From positions 1 through 20,059 of the forward strand of contig DQTU01000097.1 in the NCBI GenBank assembly GCA_015662615.1: a stretch of 20,059 nucleotides of DNA, in the 5' to 3' direction. Made by a program: the position numbers and the translations under genes. Each line of letters starts with the position of its first letter. The stretch's first letter is position 1. This DNA comes from Campylobacterales bacterium (GTDB lineage Bacteria > Campylobacterota > Campylobacteria > Campylobacterales > QNZT01). Of this stretch, positions 7,471 through 14,037 are shown piece after piece. The notes beneath the pieces are model-generated. The model did no database searches, was not told the origin of the DNA, and saw only the letters and a list, made by a program, of their open reading frames with translations.

Positions 7471-8886
7471 ATGGAAGCTAAAATCTTTTTCGGTGATATC
7501 GAAATAACAAAAACAAAAGTAGATGAGATAAAAAATCCTTACTCAGGAAAGGTGGTAGCAACATTTCCAGTTTGTGATGCTAGTGATGCAACAGAAGCTT
7601 TAAAAATTGCGGAGGACTCTTTTAAGAAAAATAGACAAATTGCACTTTCACAGCGAATATCATGGCTTGAAGATGTTATCGATAAGTTAAGAGAAAACAG
7701 AGAAGATATAGCACGAACGATTACCGATGAAGTTGGAAAGCCTATAAAATTTGCACGAATTGAAGTTGATAGATGTGTTGAGACTTTGAGACTTAGTATT
7801 TCAGCAGCCATAGAGCAAAATGGAGAGACTTTTAACTCAGATGCCATGCCCAGTGGTCGAAAGACGATTAGTTACACTATGCGAGTTCCTATCGGGGTTG
7901 CATCTCTTATCACACCGTTTAATTTTCCACTAAATCTCATCGCTCATAAACTAGGTCCAGCACTAATAGCTGGAAACAGTGTTGTTTTAAAACCAACTCC
8001 AGAAGCACCATTGACTGCCTATAAATTTGCCAAACTTTTTATAGAGAGTGAGCATCGAAGTCCAAATGCTTTGAGTTTAGTTTATGGAGATGCAGAGGTT
8101 GGCTCTACTATGGTAAAAAGTCCGATTCCAAGGGCTGTAAGCTTTACGGGGTCTGTGCCAGTTGGAAAGATTATCATGGGGCAAGCGGGGATTAAAAAAG
8201 TATCTTTAGAGCTTGGTGGAAATGCCGCAACATTTATAGATAAAACGGCAGCACTTGAAAGTGCTGCGAATAAGTGTGTTTTAGGTGCATTTGTTAACTC
8301 TGGACAAGTTTGTATCTCACTTCAACGGATTTATGTACACGAAGATGTGGCAGATGAATTTGCAGAGATGTTAGCTTATAAAGCAAAAGAGTTAATTGTT
8401 GGCGACCCTTATAATGATGATACTTTTATGGGACCACTTATCAGCGAAGAGTCCGCCCAAAGAGCTGAGAACTGGGTGCAGAGTGCTATTAATGAGGGTG
8501 CAGTTGCCCTAAGTGGTGGAAAAAGAGAGGGTAGAATGTTCCCTCCAACAGTTATGAATGAAGTAATAGATGATATGAATATCGTATGTGAGGAAGTATT
8601 TGCACCGATTGTTAGTATCATAAAAGTCAAAGATTTTGATGAAGCGATTGGAAAGATAAATAACTCTCCATATGGACTGCAATACTCAATCTTTACCAAT
8701 GATTTAAGCCTTACTAAAAGAGCCATTGAAGAGTTTGATTGTGGTGGTGTGGTGGTTAATGATATTCCAACTATTCGTTTTGATATACAGCCGTATGGTG
8801 GAAGTAAACTGAGTGGTATTGGAAAAGAGGGACCAAAATATGCGTTGGAAGAATTTACGGAGATAAAATCTGTAGTGATTTGTTAG
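7471..8886 (+). CDS. Aldehyde dehydrogenase family protein (GapN/lactaldehyde dehydrogenase-like)
   Basis: This is an NAD(P)-dependent aldehyde dehydrogenase of 471 residues, standard for the superfamily. Visible catalytic features are Asn151 in PFNFPLN, the cofactor-binding LKPTPEAP with Lys174, the Rossmann-loop FTGSVPVG around 225-232, the general base Glu247 in LELGGN, and the nucleophile Cys281 in NSGQVCISLQRIYV. The Q-V-C-I-S-x-x-R-I sequence and short N-terminus resemble non-phosphorylating glyceraldehyde-3-phosphate, lactaldehyde and succinate-semialdehyde subfamilies, but the substrate cannot be fixed from motifs. A TAGGGGTAA ribosome-binding region precedes the ATG. It is the last gene of the ciaB run; the next promoter begins just after its stop. 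Confidence 0.88.
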   Translation: MEAKIFFGDIEITKTKVDEIKNPYSGKVVATFPVCDASDATEALKIAEDSFKKNRQIALSQRISWLEDVIDKLRENREDIARTITDEVGKPIKFARIEVDRCVETLRLSISAAIEQNGETFNSDAMPSGRKTISYTMRVPIGVASLITPFNFPLNLIAHKLGPALIAGNSVVLKPTPEAPLTAYKFAKLFIESEHRSPNALSLVYGDAEVGSTMVKSPIPRAVSFTGSVPVGKIIMGQAGIKKVSLELGGNAATFIDKTAALESAANKCVLGAFVNSGQVCISLQRIYVHEDVADEFAEMLAYKAKELIVGDPYNDDTFMGPLISEESAQRAENWVQSAINEGAVALSGGKREGRMFPPTVMNEVIDDMNIVCEEVFAPIVSIIKVKDFDEAIGKINNSPYGLQYSIFTNDLSLTKRAIEEFDCGGVVVNDIPTIRFDIQPYGGSKLSGIGKEGPKYALEEFTEIKSVVIC

Positions 8887-8889
8887 TCA

Positions 8890-8921
8890 TAGTTGACCAA
8901 CTAGACCAACTGTGATATAAT
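8890..8921 (+). promoter_or_regulatory. Consensus promoter with palindromic operator for the Phd/YefM-PIN operon
   Basis: TTGACC at 8893-8898 and TATAAT at 8916-8921 are separated by exactly 17 bp, a near-perfect housekeeping promoter that is rare in this otherwise -35-poor window. The -35 hexamer sits inside the palindrome TAGTTG-AC-CAACTA (8890-8903, 6-bp arms), and the half-site GACCAACT is repeated at 8904-8911. Antitoxins of this class usually repress their own operon by binding such palindromes, so this is the probable operator (inference). The antitoxin ATG is at 8946, with AAAGGAG at 8935-8941. Confidence 0.75.
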
Positions 8922-8945
8922 AGACTAAAATAAAAAGGAGTCTAG

Positions 8946-9179
8946 ATGGTCGTTAATATCTCAGATGCAAAAACAAATCTTTCAAAGTTGATTGATATGG
9001 TTTATCATGGAGAAAAAGTTGTTATCGCAAAAAATAACCTTCCTATCGCTGACTTAGTCATCCATAAACCTACAGGAAAGAGAAAGTTAGGGCTTCTTAA
9101 AGGTAAGATGATGGTTCCTGATGACATATTTGAAGAGAGTAAAGAGATAAATGAGATGTTCTACGGTAAAGATAGTTGA
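8946..9179 (+). CDS. Phd/YefM-family antitoxin
   Basis: The 77-residue protein starts MVVNISDAKTNLSKLID and continues with VYHGEKVVIAKNNLPIADLV, the characteristic DNA-binding and dimerisation fold of Phd/YefM antitoxins (S-x-A-x-x-x-L-S-x-L-ϕ ... G-E-x-V-V-I-x-x-x-x-x-P-ϕ-A). Its C-terminal part (about 45-77: KRKLGLLKGKMMVPDDIFEE) is the typical VapB/Phd tail that wraps a PIN toxin. It is expected to neutralise the downstream toxin and repress the operon through the palindrome overlapping the promoter. The stop codon overlaps the toxin's TTG start by 3 nt within TTGA, so the two are translationally coupled. Confidence 0.92.
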   Translation: MVVNISDAKTNLSKLIDMVYHGEKVVIAKNNLPIADLVIHKPTGKRKLGLLKGKMMVPDDIFEESKEINEMFYGKDS

Positions 9180-9547
9180 AAATCATCATAGATACTCATA
9201 TATTTTTGTGGGCTATTTTGGAGCCTAAAAAACTTTCAAAAAAGAGAAAACAGATGTTAAAGACTCTTTCAAATACTATATATGTGAGTTCTGTAACGAT
9301 AACTGAGTTGATGATAAAATCCTCCATAGGAAAATTACAGATTGATTTTGACCCAATTGCTATAGCGAAAGAGAGTGGATTTGAGATGCTTGATTTTTCG
9401 GGAGAGGATGCTTTGGCACTTAAAGAGATGCCTTTTCATCACAAAGACCCATTTGATAGGATGTTGATTTCACAAGCAATGAATCGAAAGTTTTATTTGA
9501 TGAGTGATGATGGTAAGTTTGACGCTTATGACTGTAAATTGATATAA
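9176..9547 (+). CDS. PIN-domain toxin (VapC-like ribonuclease)
   Basis: PIN toxins are Mg-dependent RNases that cut tRNA or rRNA when freed from antitoxin. The acidic cluster is intact: D6 in IIIDTHIFLWA, E44 in VTITELMIKS, D91 and D94 in HHKDPFDRMLISQA, and D111/D112 in LMSDDGKFD. At 123 residues the length is normal for the type-II PIN group paired with Phd-like antitoxins. The start is TTG at 9176, chosen because it overlaps the antitoxin stop and the first codons give the mandatory K-I-I-I-D-T strand; no in-frame ATG fits. The stop is 1 nt from the stop of the convergent ATPase gene, without room for a terminator. Confidence 0.93.
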   Translation: MKIIIDTHIFLWAILEPKKLSKKRKQMLKTLSNTIYVSSVTITELMIKSSIGKLQIDFDPIAIAKESGFEMLDFSGEDALALKEMPFHHKDPFDRMLISQAMNRKFYLMSDDGKFDAYDCKLI

Positions 9548-9548
9548 A

Positions 9549-10469
9549 CTACGATAACAATATTTTTAACATACCTTCATAGTTATTTAAAAACCGTTTA
9601 GAGATTTTAAAAGTATCAGTCTCTTCATAAGAAACTTCTTTCAGCCCTTTTTCTTGTATCTCATAAATCGTAGCATTGGGATATGAGAGAAGGATAGGTG
9701 AGTGCGTAGCGATAATAAATTGTGAACCTTTTTTGATGAGGTCATGGATGAGAGTGAGCATTGCCATCTGTCTGTGTGGAGAGAGTGCTGCTTCGGGTTC
9801 ATCAAGGATATAAAGTCCGTTGGAGCCAAATCTATGTTGCAAAAGAGAAAAAAATGCTTCCCCATGGGATTGTTCGTGTAGGGACTTTCCGCCGTAAGAA
9901 TTTATGATTTTATTGCCAGGACCTTCACCATCTAGGTTTTCTATCTCTGTTGCCACATTAAAAAAACTCTCAGCTCTTAAGAAAAATCCCGTTTGTGGTT
10001 TTTTATAACTCTTTGCAACTCTTAGATATTCGTGTAGTTTTGAGTGAGAAGGACGGGTAGAAAATGTAAAATTAACCGTCCCACCTTCTGGATTGAACCC
10101 TTGTGTGATAGCCAATGCTTCTAAAAGTGTAGATTTTCCACTACCATTTTCTCCCACGATATAAGTCACATGAGGATGAAAAATCGTTCTTTCTAAGTTT
10201 TTTACAGCAGGCAATGAAAAAGGATATTCTTTAAAACTTTCAATTTTTTCCTCTTTTAGAGCGATTGAAAGAAGAAAGTTTTCTTTAGCATCTAGCGAAC
10301 TACTTGTTTGATTAGTTAGCCCATCTTTTGCAAGAACTGAAATAGCCTCATGTAAATCAGGATGTTTTTGTGCAAACCATTCCTGCTCCAAAATCCACTC
10401 TGCATAACCTAAATCATGTGAGAGAACTTCAATGGGTTTGTCTTTGTATTTTCCAAATGGGATTTTCAA
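9549..10469 (-). CDS. COG3910-type ABC ATPase fused to an ExoX-C-like FGKYK domain
   Basis: The C-terminal 230 residues form an ABC/OLD-like ATPase with Walker A GENGSGKS (106-113), FFLRAESFFNVATE (162-175), signature region YGGKSLHEQSHGEAFF (192-207), Walker B LYILDEPEAALSP (219-231) and H-loop IIATHSP (His256). This matches the stand-alone ATPase family COG3910, which has no transmembrane partner. Residues 1-45 are a separate module (IPFGKYKDKPIEVL ... GYAEWILEQEWF) resembling the C-terminal domain of exodeoxyribonuclease X and related DNA-repair proteins. The fusion suggests a nucleic-acid-linked role (inference). It follows the CopG-like antitoxin by 1 nt, so it is the third gene of a toxin-antitoxin operon. 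Confidence 0.85.
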   Translation of the reverse strand: MKIPFGKYKDKPIEVLSHDLGYAEWILEQEWFAQKHPDLHEAISVLAKDGLTNQTSSSLDAKENFLLSIALKEEKIESFKEYPFSLPAVKNLERTIFHPHVTYIVGENGSGKSTLLEALAITQGFNPEGGTVNFTFSTRPSHSKLHEYLRVAKSYKKPQTGFFLRAESFFNVATEIENLDGEGPGNKIINSYGGKSLHEQSHGEAFFSLLQHRFGSNGLYILDEPEAALSPHRQMAMLTLIHDLIKKGSQFIIATHSPILLSYPNATIYEIQEKGLKEVSYEETDTFKISKRFLNNYEGMLKILLS

Positions 10470-10470
10470 A

Positions 10471-10749
10471 TTAGGTCTTTGAAATCATTGTTCCATTAAC
10501 AAACTTATGGACTATTGAGCTTAAAAGTGTCTGATAGGGAATTCCCTCTATTAAAGCCTTCGTTTTTAACTTTTCCAAATCACTTTCAAGTAGTCTAAAG
10601 TTGACCTGTTTTTTCTTTTGGACATTTTCGCTGACAATATTTGTTATAAGCTCCATCTCTTCTTTAAGATTTGGAATACTTTGTGGATTGCTATTTTCTA
10701 TATAATCCACTATTTCTAGCTCTTCTTCTGTATATTGAGTTGTTTTCAT
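10471..10749 (-). CDS. CopG/BrnA-like antitoxin
   Basis: The 92-residue protein has an acidic N-terminal half (YTEEELEIVDYIEN) and a C-terminal ribbon-helix-helix-like segment: KQVNFRLLESDLEKLKTKA followed by EGIPYQTLLSSIVHKFVNG. The Y-Q-T-L-ϕ-S-S-ϕ-ϕ-H-K-ϕ signature is characteristic of CopG-type antitoxins paired with BrnT-like toxins. It should bind the toxin through its N-terminus and operator DNA through the ribbon. Its ATG overlaps the toxin stop by 4 nt (ATGA), giving the toxin-first order that is typical of brnTA rather than of most TA systems. The ATPase gene begins 1 nt after its stop. Confidence 0.85.
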   Translation of the reverse strand: MKTTQYTEEELEIVDYIENSNPQSIPNLKEEMELITNIVSENVQKKKQVNFRLLESDLEKLKTKALIEGIPYQTLLSSIVHKFVNGTMISKT

Positions 10750-11024
10750 TTAGAATCCTTATTGTAGACTTTATTATATTTTCTGCTTGGAATGATACTT
10801 TTTAAAAAAAGTTTTTTGTTATCTCTTGCAAATGGAACATAATAAACATAGTTATTTAGCTTTACGATTAAGATTTTTTGGTTTGGGTACTTATCTTGAT
10901 TAAAATGAGGGAGGATATCTAGGATTTGTTTATCCAAAATAACCCTTTCTATATCTTCAAAACAGATATCTCTTTCTTTTTTTAAAGTCTCATTTTTTTC
11001 ATTGTCCCATTCAACTTTTACCAT
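10746..11024 (-). CDS. BrnT-like RNase toxin
   Basis: The 92-residue product starts VKVEWDNEKNETLKKERDICFEDIERVI, which fits the BrnT pattern (ϕ-E-W-D-x-x-K-N ... I-x-F-E-D/E-ϕ). It ends with YVPFARD and FLKSIIPSRKYNKVY, the active-site strand of a widespread relative of BrnT that is paired with Y-Q-T-L antitoxins. BrnT proteins adopt a RelE-like fold and cleave RNA. The canonical K-H-G motif is replaced by K-E-R, placing it in a divergent subgroup. It is the first gene of the operon, with its own consensus promoter immediately upstream. Confidence 0.8.
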   Translation of the reverse strand: MVKVEWDNEKNETLKKERDICFEDIERVILDKQILDILPHFNQDKYPNQKILIVKLNNYVYYVPFARDNKKLFLKSIIPSRKYNKVYNKDSK

Positions 11025-11053
11025 ATCAATACCTTAAATATTATTGTAGCTAT

Positions 11054-11082
11054 AGTATATACAAAAGCTATATAAAAGTCAA
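11054..11082 (-). promoter_or_regulatory. Promoter of the BrnT-like toxin operon
   Basis: Read on the minus strand, TTGACT (11082-11077) and TATACT (11059-11054) are separated by exactly 17 bp. A palindrome GTATATAC (11055-11062) overlaps the -10 box, and the 7-mer AGCTATA occurs twice (11048-11054 and 11066-11072, plus-strand reading), flanking it. These are good candidates for the antitoxin's operator (inference). The toxin ATG begins at 11024, about 30 nt downstream. Confidence 0.7.
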
Positions 11083-11085
11083 ATA

Positions 11086-11094
11086 TGTTAAAAT
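11086..11094 (+). promoter_or_regulatory. Extended -10 promoter of bcp
   Basis: TGTTAAAAT (TG-n-TAAAAT) lies 23 nt before the bcp start codon, with a ribosome-binding site AGAGGG at 11106-11111. It overlaps the back side of the divergent toxin promoter, so binding of antitoxin there could affect both genes. No clear -35 hexamer was found. Confidence 0.45.
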
Positions 11095-11117
11095 AAACAA
11101 AAACTAGAGGGAAAACA

Positions 11118-11585
11118 ATGTTAGAAATAAACACAAAAGCACCAGAGTTTTGCTTACCAAACCAAGATGAAACAGAGATATGTCTAAGAGACTTGAGTGG
11201 AAAGTGGATAGTTTTATACTTTTATCCAAAAGATAATACTCCAGGATGTACGACTGAGGCTTGTGATTTTACAGCTGCACTTCCAAATTTTGAAGAGTTA
11301 GATGCGGTTATTTTGGGAGTAAGTCCAGACAGCCCGAAAAAGCATACCAATTTTATAGAGAAAAAAGATTTAAAAATTACACTTTTAGCAGATGAAGAGA
11401 AAGAGTTGTGTAACTCTTATGATGTTTGGAAACTCAAAAAGTTTATGGGTAGAGAGTATATGGGAGTTGTGAGAACGACTTATATTATTTCACCTGATGG
11501 TGATATTGTTGCAGCATGGGATAAAGTGAGAGTAAAAGGACATGTAGATGCAGTTAAAGTAAAATTAGAAGAGCTTACTTCTTAA
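11118..11585 (+). CDS. bcp: Thioredoxin-dependent thiol peroxidase (peroxiredoxin Q / BCP)
   Basis: This enzyme reduces H2O2 and organic hydroperoxides, using thioredoxin for recycling. The catalytic block YFYPKDNTPGCTTEACDF holds Thr41, the peroxidatic Cys44 and, five residues on, the resolving Cys49, the atypical 2-Cys arrangement of the PrxQ/BCP class. VVRTTYIISPDG near 119-130 carries the conserved Arg. The length of 155 residues is standard. The gene appears to be monocistronic with its own extended -10 box. Its last 11 nt overlap the end of the convergent membrane-protein gene. Confidence 0.96.
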   Translation: MLEINTKAPEFCLPNQDETEICLRDLSGKWIVLYFYPKDNTPGCTTEACDFTAALPNFEELDAVILGVSPDSPKKHTNFIEKKDLKITLLADEEKELCNSYDVWKLKKFMGREYMGVVRTTYIISPDGDIVAAWDKVRVKGHVDAVKVKLEELTS

Positions 11586-12129
11586 AAATTTCCTTTATGC
11601 TTTGATATATCTTCTTGATTTTCTCCTTGATATTTCCACGACCTTGGAGAAAATTGGCTTTGATATAACTCTTTATAGTTTTTGCTCTGTTTTTAATATC
11701 TTGATAAATTTCACTTGCCTTAATCTTATCGATAACCCTCATGACAAAGTCATAACTAGCTTTAAACCAACCAAATGTCATCAGCTTATCTTTTGATATT
11801 CTAAATAACCAAAAGGTAAAAGCTCCAACTGGAATTTTTCCAAGATAGAGAAGCACTCCGCTAACAGCTTGACCTTTTGCCACAAGTGCTACAGCGACAA
11901 ATCCTAAAAGCTCTACTTGGATAAAGAGAATTAGAAAAATTATCAAAAGTATTGTTCGATGAAGTTTGTGTATCAAAACCTCTACATGTTGCAGTATCTT
12001 TAACGAGTGTAAAAACTCATAAATCGGTTTGGCGATTGTCTCCCAAACAAGCTCTTCAAAGATGATATAGACAAATACCAAAAAGGTAAGTGCGACATGT
12101 CCAAGTTTTCTAAGAAAAGTTTGTAGCAT
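11575..12129 (-). CDS. Unknown membrane protein, last gene of the molybdopterin operon
   Basis: The 184-residue product has three hydrophobic stretches (about 11-29, 58-84 and 88-110) followed by a strongly basic, helical tail rich in Lys and Ile that should be cytosolic. I recognise no enzymatic motif. Its ATG directly follows the moeA stop (0 nt), so it is cotranscribed, but this does not establish a role in cofactor synthesis. The 3' end overlaps bcp by 11 nt tail to tail, leaving no room for an intrinsic terminator between them. Confidence 0.7.
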   Translation of the reverse strand: MLQTFLRKLGHVALTFLVFVYIIFEELVWETIAKPIYEFLHSLKILQHVEVLIHKLHRTILLIIFLILFIQVELLGFVAVALVAKGQAVSGVLLYLGKIPVGAFTFWLFRISKDKLMTFGWFKASYDFVMRVIDKIKASEIYQDIKNRAKTIKSYIKANFLQGRGNIKEKIKKIYQSIKEIFKK

Positions 12130-13341
12130 TTAGAGAGCTTTTAGATTTATGACTTCTACGATATCTCCAGCACTCAAATCAGTAGAATCTTTAGCTACTT
12201 TAAGTAATCCTACATCACCTAACATGTTTGTCAGTATCGCACTTGAACCACCTTTTTTCCCTTCAAAATCAACTTGGTATTCGCCATCAGTGTACTTTAG
12301 ATTTACTGCTGCAAATTCTGTTTTGTAAGATTTTTTCTTGTAGTTCTGCATCAGTTTTGCTTTTACAATTGGAAGCGTTGCATCTCGCCCTTGCATCTGG
12401 AAAATAAGAGGAATTACATAAAGTATAAAAGTTACTGTTGAGCTATAGGGAAAACCTGGTAACGCAAAGATATATTTTTTCCCAATTTTAACGATTTTTA
12501 TATGCTGCCCGGGTTTTATCATAACTCCTGCTGCAATATACTCTGGCTCAAATCCAGCTATGATATCTTTCACAAAATCATAATCTCCAACACTTACCCC
12601 ACCTGTCGTAACGACGATATCATTATCTTCAAGCATCTCAGTGATAGTGGTTTGGATAATATCCCTCTCATCTTTTTGAAGAGGAGCTCGAACGGTTTTT
12701 GCCCCTGCTTTATATGAGAGTGCTTCAAGTGTGAATTGGTTTGAGCTTCTTATTTGCGATGGGTTTGTCTGTTTTTCTCCAACATCGAGTATCTCACTTC
12801 CTGTTGCGATGATTGCCACGCGTGGTTGTTTAAAAACTTCAACTTGAGAGATATTGAGACTTGCCAACACACCTATTTCAGCAAAATCTATCTGCGAACC
12901 TTTTTTGATAAGCACTTCGCCTTCAGTATAGTTTTCTCCAACTGGACGAACACTAAAACCTTGTGGAACTTCCTCTTTTATGACTATCTCATTGCCCTCT
13001 ACTTCTACATTTTCGATAGGGATAAGTGTATCTGTTCCTGCGCTCATGAGTGAGCCTGTAAAAGTTTTTACACACTGCCCACCCACAATCTCTTCTTCGT
13101 TAAAAGTTCCAGCTGGAACTGCTCCAGTTATCGCTATACGCCCTAATGCTTGGTCATCATGTTTTATGGCATAACCGTCCATTGCGGAAGTAGGGAACTC
13201 TGGAGAGTTATGGTCTGCAATGATGTCTGATGCAAGGATGCGACCTTGTGCATCACTTAAAAACAGTTTCTCAGTAAGTGTTGGCTCTGTAAAACTTTTT
13301 TGTAAATTTTTTATTGATTCTTCATATGTTATAAATGTCAT
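12130..13341 (-). CDS. moeA: Molybdopterin molybdotransferase MoeA
   Basis: MoeA inserts molybdate (or tungstate) into adenylylated molybdopterin, the last step of Mo-cofactor formation. All family blocks are present in order within 403 residues: PTSAMDGYAI near 48-57, TGSLMSAGTDTLIPIE near 94-109, IIATGSEI near 176-183, the TTGGVSVGDYDFV loop near 244-256, MIKPGQHIK near 275-283, and LPGFPYSS near 294-301. The last block is usually L-P-G-N-P-V-S; the Asn-to-Phe change is a mild variation in the substrate pocket. The start immediately follows the moaE stop, so translation is coupled. Confidence 0.93.
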   Translation of the reverse strand: MTFITYEESIKNLQKSFTEPTLTEKLFLSDAQGRILASDIIADHNSPEFPTSAMDGYAIKHDDQALGRIAITGAVPAGTFNEEEIVGGQCVKTFTGSLMSAGTDTLIPIENVEVEGNEIVIKEEVPQGFSVRPVGENYTEGEVLIKKGSQIDFAEIGVLASLNISQVEVFKQPRVAIIATGSEILDVGEKQTNPSQIRSSNQFTLEALSYKAGAKTVRAPLQKDERDIIQTTITEMLEDNDIVVTTGGVSVGDYDFVKDIIAGFEPEYIAAGVMIKPGQHIKIVKIGKKYIFALPGFPYSSTVTFILYVIPLIFQMQGRDATLPIVKAKLMQNYKKKSYKTEFAAVNLKYTDGEYQVDFEGKKGGSSAILTNMLGDVGLLKVAKDSTDLSAGDIVEVINLKAL

Positions 13342-13782
13342 CTATTTCCCCAATAATCCACTATTTGAAAGTGGCGTACTTCTATCTTCTGCATAAACTC
13401 TTTTGCCCTCTATGATGTCATATTTCCAAATTGGAGCACTTGCTTTGAAGTCTTCAACAAATTCGTCAATCATCTCTAATGCAACTCTTCTTTTTGGAGA
13501 TAAAACAGCAGAGATATAAGAGCTTTGGTGGTTTAAAACATCTCCTTTTGAGTGTGCCATCAATAGATATGCACCTTTGGCTTTTGCTTTTTCTTGCCAT
13601 GCCTCAAACCATGAGTTTAAAATAGGCTCATAAATATCAAAACTAAGCCCGTCAATTTCATTCTCATCACGAACAATCCCTACAAAGTTTATAAATGCAC
13701 CGTAATTTTTCTCTCTGTATATCCCATACCATCTATTTAGTATCTCTTCAACAGGCAATCCACCCTCATGTAGCTCTAACAT
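13342..13782 (-). CDS. moaE: Molybdopterin synthase catalytic subunit MoaE
   Basis: MoaE holds the active site of molybdopterin synthase, transferring two sulfurs from thiocarboxylated MoaD to cyclic pyranopterin monophosphate. Motifs are GAFINFVGIVRDEN at 28-41 (substrate phosphate binding), the HSKGDV segment at 77-82 (family H-R-x-G), PKRRVA at 96-101, and the active-site lysines K113 and K120 in FKASAPIWKYD, which keep the 7-residue spacing of Lys119/Lys126 in the E. coli enzyme. The length (146) is standard. It directly follows moaD with no gap, matching its partner's function. Confidence 0.95.
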   Translation of the reverse strand: MLELHEGGLPVEEILNRWYGIYREKNYGAFINFVGIVRDENEIDGLSFDIYEPILNSWFEAWQEKAKAKGAYLLMAHSKGDVLNHQSSYISAVLSPKRRVALEMIDEFVEDFKASAPIWKYDIIEGKRVYAEDRSTPLSNSGLLGK

Positions 13783-14004
13783 TTAACCTCCACAAACAGG
13801 CGGTAAAAGTGAAATTTTATCTCGTGAGAGAAGAGGGATGTTTAAGTGCGAGACTAGGGTGTCATTAACTGCAATTGCACTATTTTCTAACCACTTTTCT
13901 AACTCTTTATCATTTTCAAAAACCTCTTTTAGTTCTGAAAGATTTGTGATGTCTACTTCAATCGGTTCTCTGTTGATTGGACCTAAAAATTCTACTATTG
14001 CCAT
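13783..14004 (-). CDS. moaD: Molybdopterin synthase sulfur carrier subunit MoaD
   Basis: This is a 73-residue ubiquitin-fold sulfur carrier whose C-terminal Gly-Gly (LLPPVCGG) is adenylated and thiocarboxylated, then donates sulfur within the MoaD-MoaE complex. The IAVNDTLV and DKISLLPPV segments are typical of the family. The ATG at 14004 has an AAGGTAAA site just upstream and a possible private promoter overlapping the end of sir2. The unusual Cys immediately before Gly-Gly is a small variation that does not disturb the functional tail. Confidence 0.93.
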   Translation of the reverse strand: MAIVEFLGPINREPIEVDITNLSELKEVFENDKELEKWLENSAIAVNDTLVSHLNIPLLSRDKISLLPPVCGG

Positions 14005-14028
14005 GGTTTACCTTCTATATTTTTGGTT

Positions 14029-14037
14029 ATTATATCA
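14029..14037 (-). promoter_or_regulatory. Possible internal promoter for moaD-moaE-moeA
   Basis: On the minus strand the sir2 stop codon TGA is followed at once by TATAAT (14034-14029), making an extended -10 (TG-n-TATAAT) 24 nt before the moaD ATG. It could let the molybdopterin genes be expressed independently of sir2. The evidence is the match alone; in such AT-rich DNA it could be chance. Confidence 0.4.

Noticed and set aside
8904..8911. Short tandem direct repeat GACCAACT beside the TA promoter as a possible CRISPR-like or iteron array.
   Set aside because: There are only two copies with 9-bp period and one belongs to the operator palindrome; there are no spacers or further units.
9548..9600. 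A search for a terminator between the convergent PIN toxin and ATPase genes.
   Set aside because: The stops are 1 nt apart and I see no stable GC-rich hairpin with a U-run on either strand here.
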